Shown in pieces: positions 1-6,528 of a stretch of DNA of 6,954 nucleotides. Position 1 is the first letter of the stretch; every line of letters begins with the position of its first letter. Under the pieces are notes generated by a model that was given only the letters and a program-made list of their open reading frames with translations, had not been told where the DNA came from and did no database searches. Source of the DNA: Alphaproteobacteria bacterium (GTDB lineage Bacteria > Pseudomonadota > Alphaproteobacteria > Rhodospirillales > Rhodospirillaceae); the NCBI GenBank assembly GCA_015228695.1, contig JADGDA010000134.1, positions 1-6,954 of the forward strand, in the 5' to 3' direction. Both the position numbers and the translations under genes were made by a program.

Positions 1-92
1 GGGAAGTGGATTCCGTGCCGTGCCTCGCCCCGTTCATCTTGTGGACGGGGGCGGCGGAGGATGGTAACAAGTCCGTTGTACGAATCATTGGG

Positions 93-111
93 TTGCGGCC
101 ACCGGCCGCGA
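93..111. other. GC-rich palindrome upstream of the first gene
   Basis: GCGGCC (95-100) and GGCCGC (104-109) form a perfect 6-base inverted repeat around a 3-base loop, extendable by a T-G and a T-A pair to 93-111. It lies about 47 bases before the ATG of the next gene. A weak TTTT follows at 117-120 after several non-T bases, so it is a poor intrinsic terminator. It could be a leader hairpin, an operator half-site pair or chance in GC-rich DNA. Nothing else is recognisable in the first 157 bases. Confidence 0.25.
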
Positions 112-157
112 TGTGGTTTTGCCGATGGCATAGGGCGGATTCCGAGGTTTCTTCCGG

Positions 158-1063
158 ATGGCACTCGATCAGCGCGTCATCATGTTTCCGCCGGTCATTC
201 TGCTGACCGCCATGCGTTTGCGCGCGGCCCTGGTCAACAAGCCGCTGCCCCACGAGGCTCCGGACAAGGTCGTTTTCGATCCCACGAAGACTGTCGCGAT
301 GGCGATCCGATTCCCCCCCGGCGGGGACGGCCAGGGAAAGCCGAGGGATTTCCGTTTCAGCCGCGACGAGGTGTTCCAGTCGCTGCTGCTCTACTGCAAG
401 CGTCACGACGTGCCGATTCCCCAGGAAGGCATCAAGCGGCTCGATGAAATCAACGGGCGGGCCGCCATGATGATCTACCTGGGGCACGAGGGCACGGCGC
501 TCGGGGGGACGCAGGCGTCGGGCCAGTTCCCGATCAAGGTGGTCAACCTGGTCCGGAAACTTCTCAAGGACGTGCCCCCGCGGACCAGCAAGAAGGAATT
601 GGTCCGGAAGGTCTGGAAACGCTCGTCCTTCTGCATCGTGGACGCCCACACCATGACCCGCCGGGCCTTGCGCGCCGCCCTCGTCGGCAGCGGCGCCGTC
701 AACATCGACGTCTGCATCACCGAGAAGGACTTCACCGACCTTTATGGGCGCGAGGGGTCGAAGGCGTTCGACGTCGTCATCATCGGGGGGCTGGAAAACA
801 TCCAGAAAGAGGACCTTCTGATGCGGATCCGGCGGATGGATTGCCCGTCGCACCTCGCCGTCGGCATCGCCGTGACCGCGTTCGCCGACGCGGCCGAGGT
901 GCAAAAAATCATCAGCGGAGGCTTTCACGGCATCCTGCTGGCGCCCTTCACCAAGCAGGCCCTGGAGCGGGTGGTGAACCAGCTTCTCATGAACGACCTG
1001 CTGTTCGAACAGCACGGAGACACGATGAAGACCGTGCTGATGAAGAAGTCCTCTCTGTCGTAG
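158..1063 (+). CDS. Hypothetical protein with a degenerate C-terminal receiver (REC-like) domain
   Basis: This encodes 301 residues. The ATG at 158 is the first in-frame start and has GAGG at 144-147, ten bases upstream; the next ATG (182) has no ribosome binding site. Residues 1-150 match no family I recognise. They include a hydrophobic stretch near 8-26 (too short and interrupted for a confident membrane helix) and a helical, charged middle. Residues about 156-277 follow the receiver fold: strand FCIVDAH with one acidic residue (D162), strand FDVVIIGG, the Thr of strand four (T240 in VTAF), then GILLAPFT. Aligned to ordinary receivers, the phosphoacceptor Asp is Gly210 and the conserved Lys before Pro-Phe is Ala262. 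Phosphotransfer is therefore not expected, and it may act as a protein-interaction module (inference). There is no DNA-binding or enzymatic output domain. It converges on the second receiver-like gene with 2 bases between stop codons. The reading frame is secure; the function is unknown. Confidence 0.82.
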   Translation: MALDQRVIMFPPVILLTAMRLRAALVNKPLPHEAPDKVVFDPTKTVAMAIRFPPGGDGQGKPRDFRFSRDEVFQSLLLYCKRHDVPIPQEGIKRLDEINGRAAMMIYLGHEGTALGGTQASGQFPIKVVNLVRKLLKDVPPRTSKKELVRKVWKRSSFCIVDAHTMTRRALRAALVGSGAVNIDVCITEKDFTDLYGREGSKAFDVVIIGGLENIQKEDLLMRIRRMDCPSHLAVGIAVTAFADAAEVQKIISGGFHGILLAPFTKQALERVVNQLLMNDLLFEQHGDTMKTVLMKKSSLS

Positions 1064-1065
1064 GG

Positions 1066-1914
1066 TTATGGCTTTCCGTGCGGGGTTTTGTTGAGCCGGG
1101 CGACCAGTTCCGCTTGGCTCATCGCCTTTTCCTCCTCTTCCATGACCTCCTCCGGCAATTCCTCCGGGGGCGTTTCCTCTTCCCCGGTTTCCTCTTCCGG
1201 GTCGATGCTGGAGAGGTCGACCACCTCGGTGAAGTGCGCTTCCTCCTGGCTGCCCTCGCACAGGAAGGAGGAGAATCCCTTGTCCTTGGTCATCCGTTCT
1301 TCGGCCTCGGCGACGGTGGTGTCGCAGAGGAAGGCGATCAACTCGACGTCGGCGCTCCGGGATGCCTTGGCGTGCTGTTCGGCCAGGGCCCGCCTTTCGG
1401 CCAACTGCTCCGCGAGGGCGTCCACCTCCCGCCGCTTGGGGCCCTTGTAATCGCTCGACTGTCCCCTGCGGCGGTCCGGCCCGCGATAGGTGGGAACGGC
1501 GATGAACTGGCGGGGGTTTTTCAGCGACGTCGTCATCGCTTCGAGAAGGGTTTTCCGCGACACGGGCATGGGCAGGAGTTCCGTGACGCCCGCATCCCTG
1601 AGCAGTTCGGCGGAGCCTTCCTCCAACTGACCGTGGCTGACGATGATCGGCATCGTCCCGTTGATGGGCTTTTTCGCCTTGCGCACCAGTTCGACGAAGC
1701 TGACCGCGGCGGAAACCGGCTCGATCACCTCAAGCAGGATAAGGTCGCAGGGCATGGCGCTGAGGGCGGGCAGGGCGTCGGGGATCGCGGTGACGAACTC
1801 CAGGCTCGCGAGGTTCACCCCGTGGAGCATTTCCCGGACCAGATGGCGCATGTTCGGCTTCTGGCCCACCGCGATGCAGTTGCAGGAACGGAAATTCCAG
1901 GCTTCGATCGACAC
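1066..1914 (-). CDS. Response-regulator-like protein with a degenerate receiver and an acidic C-terminal tail
   Basis: I place the start at the GTG at 1914 (282 residues), because GAGGGGG sits 5 bases upstream of it on the minus strand; an ATG at 1980 would add 22 residues but has no better site. Residues about 10-130 form a receiver-like domain: strand CIAVGQKP, strand CDLILLEV, strand PIIVSHG, then DAGVTELLPMPVS. The acidic pair after strand one is missing (VGQ), the phosphoacceptor Asp is Glu62, the Thr/Ser position is kept as S93, and the conserved Lys is Met116. After it come YRGPDRRR (143-150) and YKGPKRRE, a linker typical of single-domain alphaproteobacterial response regulators. A charged helical stretch follows, then a very acidic segment at 239-263. 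There is no DNA-binding domain. Glu at the phospho-site could mimic a permanently activated state (inference). It is divergent from pepA and convergent with the preceding gene. Confidence 0.85.
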   Translation of the reverse strand: MSIEAWNFRSCNCIAVGQKPNMRHLVREMLHGVNLASLEFVTAIPDALPALSAMPCDLILLEVIEPVSAAVSFVELVRKAKKPINGTMPIIVSHGQLEEGSAELLRDAGVTELLPMPVSRKTLLEAMTTSLKNPRQFIAVPTYRGPDRRRGQSSDYKGPKRREVDALAEQLAERRALAEQHAKASRSADVELIAFLCDTTVAEAEERMTKDKGFSSFLCEGSQEEAHFTEVVDLSSIDPEEETGEEETPPEELPEEVMEEEEKAMSQAELVARLNKTPHGKP

Positions 1915-1984
1915 GGCGTCCCCCCTCGCGGCAAACACCCGCCCATGATACTTGCGCCGGAGGGGATATGCCAGAATCACGGCA

Positions 1985-2028
1985 TTGCATAAAGGGGCGG
2001 ATCGTTATATTGCGGGCGTTGCCGCCCC
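1985..2028. promoter_or_regulatory. Possible pepA promoter inside an inverted repeat
   Basis: The 134 bases between the divergent genes contain an AT-rich island, TATATT (2006-2011), that could be a -10 element. The only -35-like match, TTGCAT (1985-1990), is weak and just 15 bases away. GGGGCGG (1994-2000) and CCGCCCC (2022-2028) are perfect 7-base inverted repeats flanking the island; a nested GGGCG/CGCCC (2014-2018, 2023-2027) could form a leader hairpin. This could be an operator overlapping the promoter or only a GC-rich coincidence. The promoter of the minus-strand gene must also lie here, but I cannot place it. Confidence 0.25.
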
Positions 2029-2035
2029 CCACGAT

Positions 2036-2040
2036 GAGGA
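2036..2040 (+). promoter_or_regulatory. Ribosome binding site of pepA
   Basis: GAGGA lies 8 bases upstream of the ATG at 2049. An in-frame ATG at 2034 overlaps this site and would add only five residues, so the site favours the start at 2049. Confidence 0.6.
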
Positions 2041-2048
2041 TACATCCC

Positions 2049-3602
2049 ATGAAGATATCGTTCGCCAAGCCGGCTCTTCCCAGCGAGGGAGCCATCGTCG
2101 TCGGTGTTCTGGAAGGCCGGGAACTCACCCCCTCCGCCGCCGATCTCGACGCCAGGACCGGCGGCGCCCTGACCCGGGCCATGGCTTCCAGCCGGTTCGA
2201 GGGCAAGAAGGAACAGTCCCTGACGGTGATGGTGCCCGTGGGAATTTCGGCTTCGCGGCTGGTGGCCGTCGGACTCGGCAAGGCCTCGGACCTGGACATG
2301 TCGGCGGCGCAGGCCCTCGGCGGTTCCGTCGTGGCTCTGTTGGCCGGATCGGGCGAGCAGGAAGCGGCGGTGATGATCGACGACATCACGGACGGCCCCG
2401 TGGACCGGACCGAAATGGCCGCCCACGCGGCCCTCGGGGCCACCTTGCGGTCCTACCGGTTCGACAAATACCGGACCAAGGAGAAGCCGGAGGACAAGCC
2501 CTCCCTGCGGAAACTGCGTTTTCTCACCGCCGATCCCGAGGCCGCCCAGGACGCCTTCGCGCTCCTGGAACCGGTGGCCGCCGCCGTCGCCTTCACCCGT
2601 GATCTCGTCAGCGAGCCGGCCAACGTCATCCACCCGGAATCCTTCGCCGAGGCGGCCATGACCCTGAGCGAACAGGGGGTTGCGGTCGAGGTCCTGGGCG
2701 AAAAGCAGATGAGGAAGCTTGGCATGGGCGCCCTGCTCGGCGTCGGCCAGGGGTCGGAGCGGGAATCGCAACTGGTGGTGATGCGCTGGAACGGGGCTTC
2801 CGACAAGAAAAGCCCCCCCATCGTTTTCGTCGGCAAGGGGGTGACCTTCGACAGCGGGGGGATCAGCCTCAAGCCGGGCGCCAACATGGAGGACATGAAG
2901 TGGGACATGGGCGGCGCCGCCGTCGTCACCGGACTGTTGCGGGCGCTGGCGGCGCGCAAGGCGCGGGTCAACGCGGTTGGCGTGGTCGGACTGGTCGAGA
3001 ACATGCCGTCCGGCACCGCGCAGCGCCCCGGTGACGTCGTCACCTCCCTTTCCGGCCAGACCATCGAGGTCATCAACACCGACGCCGAGGGCCGTCTGGT
3101 CCTCGCCGACGCCCTGTGGTACGCACAGGACCGCTTCAAGCCCAAGGCGATGATCGATCTCGCCACCTTGACCGGGGCCATCGTCATCGCCCTCGGCACC
3201 GAGCACGCGGGGCTGTTTTCCAACGACGACATCCTGGCCGGGCAGTTGCTCGACGCGGGCAAGGCGGTGGGGGAGCCCCTGTGGCGGCTGCCGCTGGGCG
3301 AGGGGTACGACAAGCAGATCAAGTCCGACATCGCCGACATGCAAAACGTCGGCGGCCGCGATGCCGGGAGCATCACCGCCGCCCAGTTCCTGCAACGCTT
3401 CGTCAACAAGGCTCCGTGGGCGCATCTCGACATCGCGGGCGTCACCTGGGCGAAGAAGGACACCGCGCTCACTCCCAAGGGAAGCACGGCGTTCGGCCTG
3501 CGTCTCCTTGACCGGTTGGTCGCCGATCACTTCGAGGAGACCGGAGAGGTTCGGCGCAAGGCCGGGAAGAAGAACCGGAAGGCGGCATCCTCGCCATCGT
3601 GA
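2049..3602 (+). CDS. pepA: Leucyl aminopeptidase (cytosol aminopeptidase, M17 family)
   Basis: This is a cytoplasmic two-metal exopeptidase that removes N-terminal residues, especially Leu, during peptide turnover; family members form hexamers. The 517 residues are close to the roughly 500 usual for PepA. The N-terminal third is the variable domain. The catalytic domain starts near residue 180. All active-site residues known from E. coli PepA are present at a constant offset of seven: metal ligands K263, D268, D286, D345 and E347, and catalytic K275 and R349. The M17 signature NTDAEGRL is at 343-350. The C-terminus has a short basic Lys/Arg-rich extension (about 500-517) of unknown significance. 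The ATG at 2049 is chosen because GAGGA precedes it by 8 bases. In-frame starts further upstream, back to 1968, would overlap the likely promoter. It looks monocistronic, with a plausible terminator about 120 bases downstream. The identification is firm. Confidence 0.97.
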   Translation: MKISFAKPALPSEGAIVVGVLEGRELTPSAADLDARTGGALTRAMASSRFEGKKEQSLTVMVPVGISASRLVAVGLGKASDLDMSAAQALGGSVVALLAGSGEQEAAVMIDDITDGPVDRTEMAAHAALGATLRSYRFDKYRTKEKPEDKPSLRKLRFLTADPEAAQDAFALLEPVAAAVAFTRDLVSEPANVIHPESFAEAAMTLSEQGVAVEVLGEKQMRKLGMGALLGVGQGSERESQLVVMRWNGASDKKSPPIVFVGKGVTFDSGGISLKPGANMEDMKWDMGGAAVVTGLLRALAARKARVNAVGVVGLVENMPSGTAQRPGDVVTSLSGQTIEVINTDAEGRLVLADALWYAQDRFKPKAMIDLATLTGAIVIALGTEHAGLFSNDDILAGQLLDAGKAVGEPLWRLPLGEGYDKQIKSDIADMQNVGGRDAGSITAAQFLQRFVNKAPWAHLDIAGVTWAKKDTALTPKGSTAFGLRLLDRLVADHFEETGEVRRKAGKKNRKAASSPS

Positions 3603-3655
3603 CGTCTTTCCCCCCCGGCCACCCACGCCTCGCCGTCTGCTCCGCGCCGGAAGGA

Positions 3656-3685
3656 GGCCCGCGGGTACGCGGGTCAAGTCCGTGT
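3656..3685. repeat. Degenerate dispersed palindromic element of alphaproteobacterial type
   Basis: Two overlapping hairpins can form. In one, CCCGCG (3658-3663) pairs with CGCGGG (3668-3673) around GGTA, extendable to 3656-3675 with one G-T pair. In the other, ACGCGGG (3667-3673) pairs with TCCGTGT (3679-3685) around the loop TCAAG, with two G-T pairs. The second resembles intergenic palindromes of alphaproteobacteria that carry a central GGTCAAG and encode peptides like DPRVKPEDD when read through; here one frame reads TRVKSVCDD. The arms have diverged, so this is probably an old copy. Only one copy of this exact type is in the window, so the repeat status rests on recognition of the family. 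Confidence 0.45.
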
Positions 3686-3721
3686 GCGACGACCCTTGAT
3701 TGTGATGGAGGGCATTGAGGC

Positions 3722-3754
3722 CGCATGTTAACTTTTTGTGAACCTGCGTTTTTT
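3722..3754 (+). terminator. Likely intrinsic terminator downstream of pepA
   Basis: CGCATGTTAAC (3722-3732) pairs with GTGAACCTGCG (3738-3748) around a TTTTT loop, giving nine pairs with T-C and A-G mismatches. Six T residues (3749-3754) follow directly. Hairpin plus T-tract is the classic Rho-independent layout, and no other T-run of this length occurs in the window. It lies about 120 bases after the pepA stop and before the kinase gene. The mismatches make the stem moderate, so efficiency is uncertain. Confidence 0.5.
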
Positions 3755-3778
3755 GCCCTGATCGGCGAGTGGGTTACC

Positions 3779-3808
3779 CTGGATTCGTGGGCCGGGTTGG
3801 ATGATAAT
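3779..3808 (+). promoter_or_regulatory. Possible promoter of the kinase-iscA-like operon
   Basis: GATAAT (3803-3808) matches five of six bases of the sigma-70 -10 consensus. CTGGAT (3779-3784), 18 bases upstream, is a poor -35. Transcription would begin near 3815. That would give only about 14 leader bases before the GTG at 3829 but about 41 before the TTG at 3856, which fits the latter start better. Alphaproteobacterial promoters are loosely conserved, so this is tentative. Confidence 0.3.
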
Positions 3809-3828
3809 GAGGATCGTTCTCTGTAGTC

Positions 3829-6522
3829 GTGCTCCCGCTGGGTGAGGAGAAGGGGTTGGAGTCGGGTCGCGTGGACCAGGGGAGTCCGGGGACTTCCGGC
3901 GTTGTGGCGGATACGGTCCGGTCTCTGGCCCATGTCGATGTTCTCACCTGCCCTCCCGGAACCCCGGTGGCCGAGGCTGCGGCGCTGATGGCTGGGCACA
4001 AGTGCGGCTCGATCATCGTCGCCGACGGCGGGCAGCCCCTGGGCATCTGGACCGAGCGGGACGCGCTGCGTCTGGATTTCGACCGGTCCGGGGCCTTCGA
4101 CGAGCCCATCTCGGCGCACATGACGGTTCCTGTCGTGACCATCGAGGGGCATGCGTCCCTGGAGGGCGCGGCGCTCAAGCTCCGGGAACGCGGGATCCGC
4201 CATCTGGTCGTGGTGGACGACGACGGAAGCATGATCGGAGTGCTCAGCCAGACCGACGTGGTCTTGAGACTGGGGATCAACTCCTACCTTTCCTTCCGTT
4301 CCGTGAGTTCGGTTCCGTTCCGGGTGGCGTTCGCGCTGGCCCACGACACGGATGTGGGCGAGGCCGTCCGCCGCCTGGATGCCAGCGGCTCCGACGCGGC
4401 CCTGGTCACCGAGCACGGCGAACCGGTGGGCATCGTGACCGAGCGCGATATCGTCCGCTTGCTGGCCCGCCGGGTAGGCTCGGCGTGCATCGGGGATTTC
4501 GCCACCCGCCCCCTGATCTCGGTTTCGGTGAACGCGACGTTGATCGAGGCCCGGAACATCCTGGAGGCGCGGCGGTTCCGCCATGTCGTCGTCGTCGGGA
4601 ACAAGGGGGAAACCCTGGGCATCCTCTCCATGTCCGACATTCTGGCGAGCGCGGAACGGGGCTATGTGCGCCATCTGGAGGAAAGCCTCGACGCGCGGGC
4701 CAAGCAACTCGCCGAGATGGAACGGCGCATCGAACTGATCCTGCGGGCGGCCGGGGAAGGCGTCGTCGGTCTCGACTCTTCCGGCACCGTCACCTTCGTG
4801 AACACCACGGCCCTCGAACTGATCGGGCGGTCCGAAACGGAGGTGCTTGGCCGGAATTGGGTCGGCATGACCTGTGCCTTTCCGAGCGGAGGGGCCTGTT
4901 CCTCGGTTCTGTGCGCGAAAGAAGACATGGATGTTCACCGGGAAGCCACCCGGCACCGGACATGCCTTCTCAAGAGAAGCGATGACTCGGAGTTTCCGGT
5001 GGAGATGTCGGCGACGTCCCTGGTCGAGGGGGGGGAACGGGTCGGGACCGTCCTGGTTTTCCGCGACATCACCGAACGCCGACGCGCGGAAGACGCCCTC
5101 CACGCGAGCGAGCAGCGGCTCCGGCTGCTGCTGGATGCGGTGGGCGAGGGCATCTACGGGCTGGATCGGGACGGGCGGTGCGTGTTCGTCAATCCGGCGG
5201 CGGAGCGCATGCTCGGCTGGTCGTCCAGGGACCTGATCGGCAGCAAGCTGCACGGGCTGATTCACCATACCCGCTCCGACGGCTCGCACTATCCGCCCGA
5301 GGAATGTCCGGTTCATTCGACCTATATCACCGGCGCCCGACGCGAGGTGAAGGGAGAAATCTTCTGGCGGCAGGACGGAAGCTGTTTTCCGGTGGAATAT
5401 CTCGCGACCCCGATCATGGACGGCAATGAACTGACCGGGGCGGTCTCGGTCTTCCGGGACGTCACCGAGCGGTTGCGGGCCCAGGAGGGCTTGCGGCGGG
5501 AGAGGGACTTCACCCGCTGGGTCATCGACAGCCTGCCGGGGGTTTTCTTCGCCCTGACCTCCGACGGCCGGTTCGATCTGTGGAATCGCAGTCTGGAGAA
5601 GATTTCCGGGTACGACGCGGGGGAGATCGGCCGGATGGAGCTGTCCGCCCTGTTCGAACACGACGAACGCGATTTCGTCACGGAGGGCGTGGTGGAGGCC
5701 GAGATTCTCCTCGTCACCAAGGGCGGGAAACGGATTCCCTATTTTTTCTCCGGAAGGCGCATGCCCCCCGTCGACGGGTCCAAGCTGGTCGGCATGGGAG
5801 TCGATATCAGCCAACGCCGGGTGGTGGAGGAAAAGCTGCGCCAGTCGAATCAGGAACTGGAAGCCTTCGCCTACGTCGCCTCCCACGATTTGCAGGAGCC
5901 CTTGCGGGTCGTTACCGGATTCGTGCAGTTGCTGAACCGGGAGTACAAGGGCAAACTCGGCGAGGACGCGGACGAGTACATCGGCTTCATCGTCGACGGC
6001 GCCCACCGCATGCAGAACCAGATCCGCGATCTGCTCGAGTTTTCCCGCGTGGGGACCCAGGGCAAGACGTTCGAGGGGGTGGACCTCGAACAGGTGGTGG
6101 ACGAGGCCCTTCTCAATCTGCACCCCAGGATCGAGGAGGCGCAGGCCGTGCTGTCCCGCGACCCGCTCCCCACCGTGATGGCCGACCGTCAGCAGATGAT
6201 CCGCCTGTTCCAGAACCTGATCGGCAACGCCCTCAAGTACCGCAAGCCCAACGCGACGCCCTCGATTCGGGTGGGGGCGCGGTTTGAGGGGGGAACCTGG
6301 GTCTTTTTCGTGCGCGATAACGGGATCGGCATCGCTTCCCAGTATTTCGAACGGATTTTCATGATCTTTCAACGGCTGCACGCGCGCGACGAGTACGAGG
6401 GCACCGGGATCGGACTCGCGGTGTGCAAAAAGATCGTCGAACGTCACGGGGGAAAAATCTGGCTGACCTCCGAACCCGGCGAGGGAACCACCTTCTTCTT
6501 CACCCTGAACGGAGTGGAATAG
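3829..6522 (+). CDS. Soluble hybrid-input sensor histidine kinase: four CBS, three PAS, HisKA, HATPase
   Basis: This is a cytoplasmic two-component kinase of 897 residues numbered from the GTG at 3829, with no membrane segment or signal peptide. I give the longest frame; the TTG at 3856 (888 residues) has the better ribosome binding site and loses no domain. CBS domains span about 28-85, 92-150, 156-213 and 221-275, each with the G-x-x-[ST]-x-x-D ribose/phosphate motif (T75/D78, S140/D143, T204/D207, S267/D270). CBS pairs commonly bind adenine nucleotides. A charged helix (277-303) leads to PAS1 (297-418), PAS2 (424-552, with the common PAS motif YPPEECP) and PAS3 (560-668, about eight residues short before its TKGG strand). 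HisKA has phospho-His686 in SHDLQEPLR. HATPase has the N-box N796/N800, G1 DNGIGI (830-835) and G2 GTGIGLA (858-864). The core resembles Cph1/phytochrome-type kinases, but no GAF or PHY domain is present. It is followed six bases later by the IscA-like gene. The natural ligand and partner regulator are unknown. Confidence 0.95.
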   Translation: MLPLGEEKGLESGRVDQGSPGTSGVVADTVRSLAHVDVLTCPPGTPVAEAAALMAGHKCGSIIVADGGQPLGIWTERDALRLDFDRSGAFDEPISAHMTVPVVTIEGHASLEGAALKLRERGIRHLVVVDDDGSMIGVLSQTDVVLRLGINSYLSFRSVSSVPFRVAFALAHDTDVGEAVRRLDASGSDAALVTEHGEPVGIVTERDIVRLLARRVGSACIGDFATRPLISVSVNATLIEARNILEARRFRHVVVVGNKGETLGILSMSDILASAERGYVRHLEESLDARAKQLAEMERRIELILRAAGEGVVGLDSSGTVTFVNTTALELIGRSETEVLGRNWVGMTCAFPSGGACSSVLCAKEDMDVHREATRHRTCLLKRSDDSEFPVEMSATSLVEGGERVGTVLVFRDITERRRAEDALHASEQRLRLLLDAVGEGIYGLDRDGRCVFVNPAAERMLGWSSRDLIGSKLHGLIHHTRSDGSHYPPEECPVHSTYITGARREVKGEIFWRQDGSCFPVEYLATPIMDGNELTGAVSVFRDVTERLRAQEGLRRERDFTRWVIDSLPGVFFALTSDGRFDLWNRSLEKISGYDAGEIGRMELSALFEHDERDFVTEGVVEAEILLVTKGGKRIPYFFSGRRMPPVDGSKLVGMGVDISQRRVVEEKLRQSNQELEAFAYVASHDLQEPLRVVTGFVQLLNREYKGKLGEDADEYIGFIVDGAHRMQNQIRDLLEFSRVGTQGKTFEGVDLEQVVDEALLNLHPRIEEAQAVLSRDPLPTVMADRQQMIRLFQNLIGNALKYRKPNATPSIRVGARFEGGTWVFFVRDNGIGIASQYFERIFMIFQRLHARDEYEGTGIGLAVCKKIVERHGGKIWLTSEPGEGTTFFFTLNGVE
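3844..3849 (+). promoter_or_regulatory. Strong ribosome binding site favouring a TTG start for the kinase
   Basis: GAGGAG lies 6 bases before the in-frame TTG at 3856. The GTG at 3829 has only GAGGA at 3809-3813, 15 bases away, which is too distant. Both starts leave every domain intact; in-frame GTG codons at 3871 and 3904 are further alternatives. If this site is used, the protein starts at 3856. Confidence 0.5.
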
Positions 6523-6528
6523 GCGACC

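Noticed and set aside
1..157. Short plus-strand open frames at the window start
   Set aside because: They have atypical composition, no recognisable motif and no convincing ribosome binding site, and they overlap the well-supported gene beginning at 158 in other frames.
841..1992. Plus-strand open frame of 383 codons across both receiver-like genes
   Set aside because: It overlaps the end of the first gene and all of the second in antisense. The composition is Gly/Arg/His-rich with no motifs, while the minus-strand frame has a receiver fold and a good ribosome binding site.
1977..3677. Minus-strand open frame of 566 codons antisense to pepA
   Set aside because: This is a shadow of pepA, whose active-site residues are all on the plus strand. 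The antisense product has low-complexity composition and no family features.
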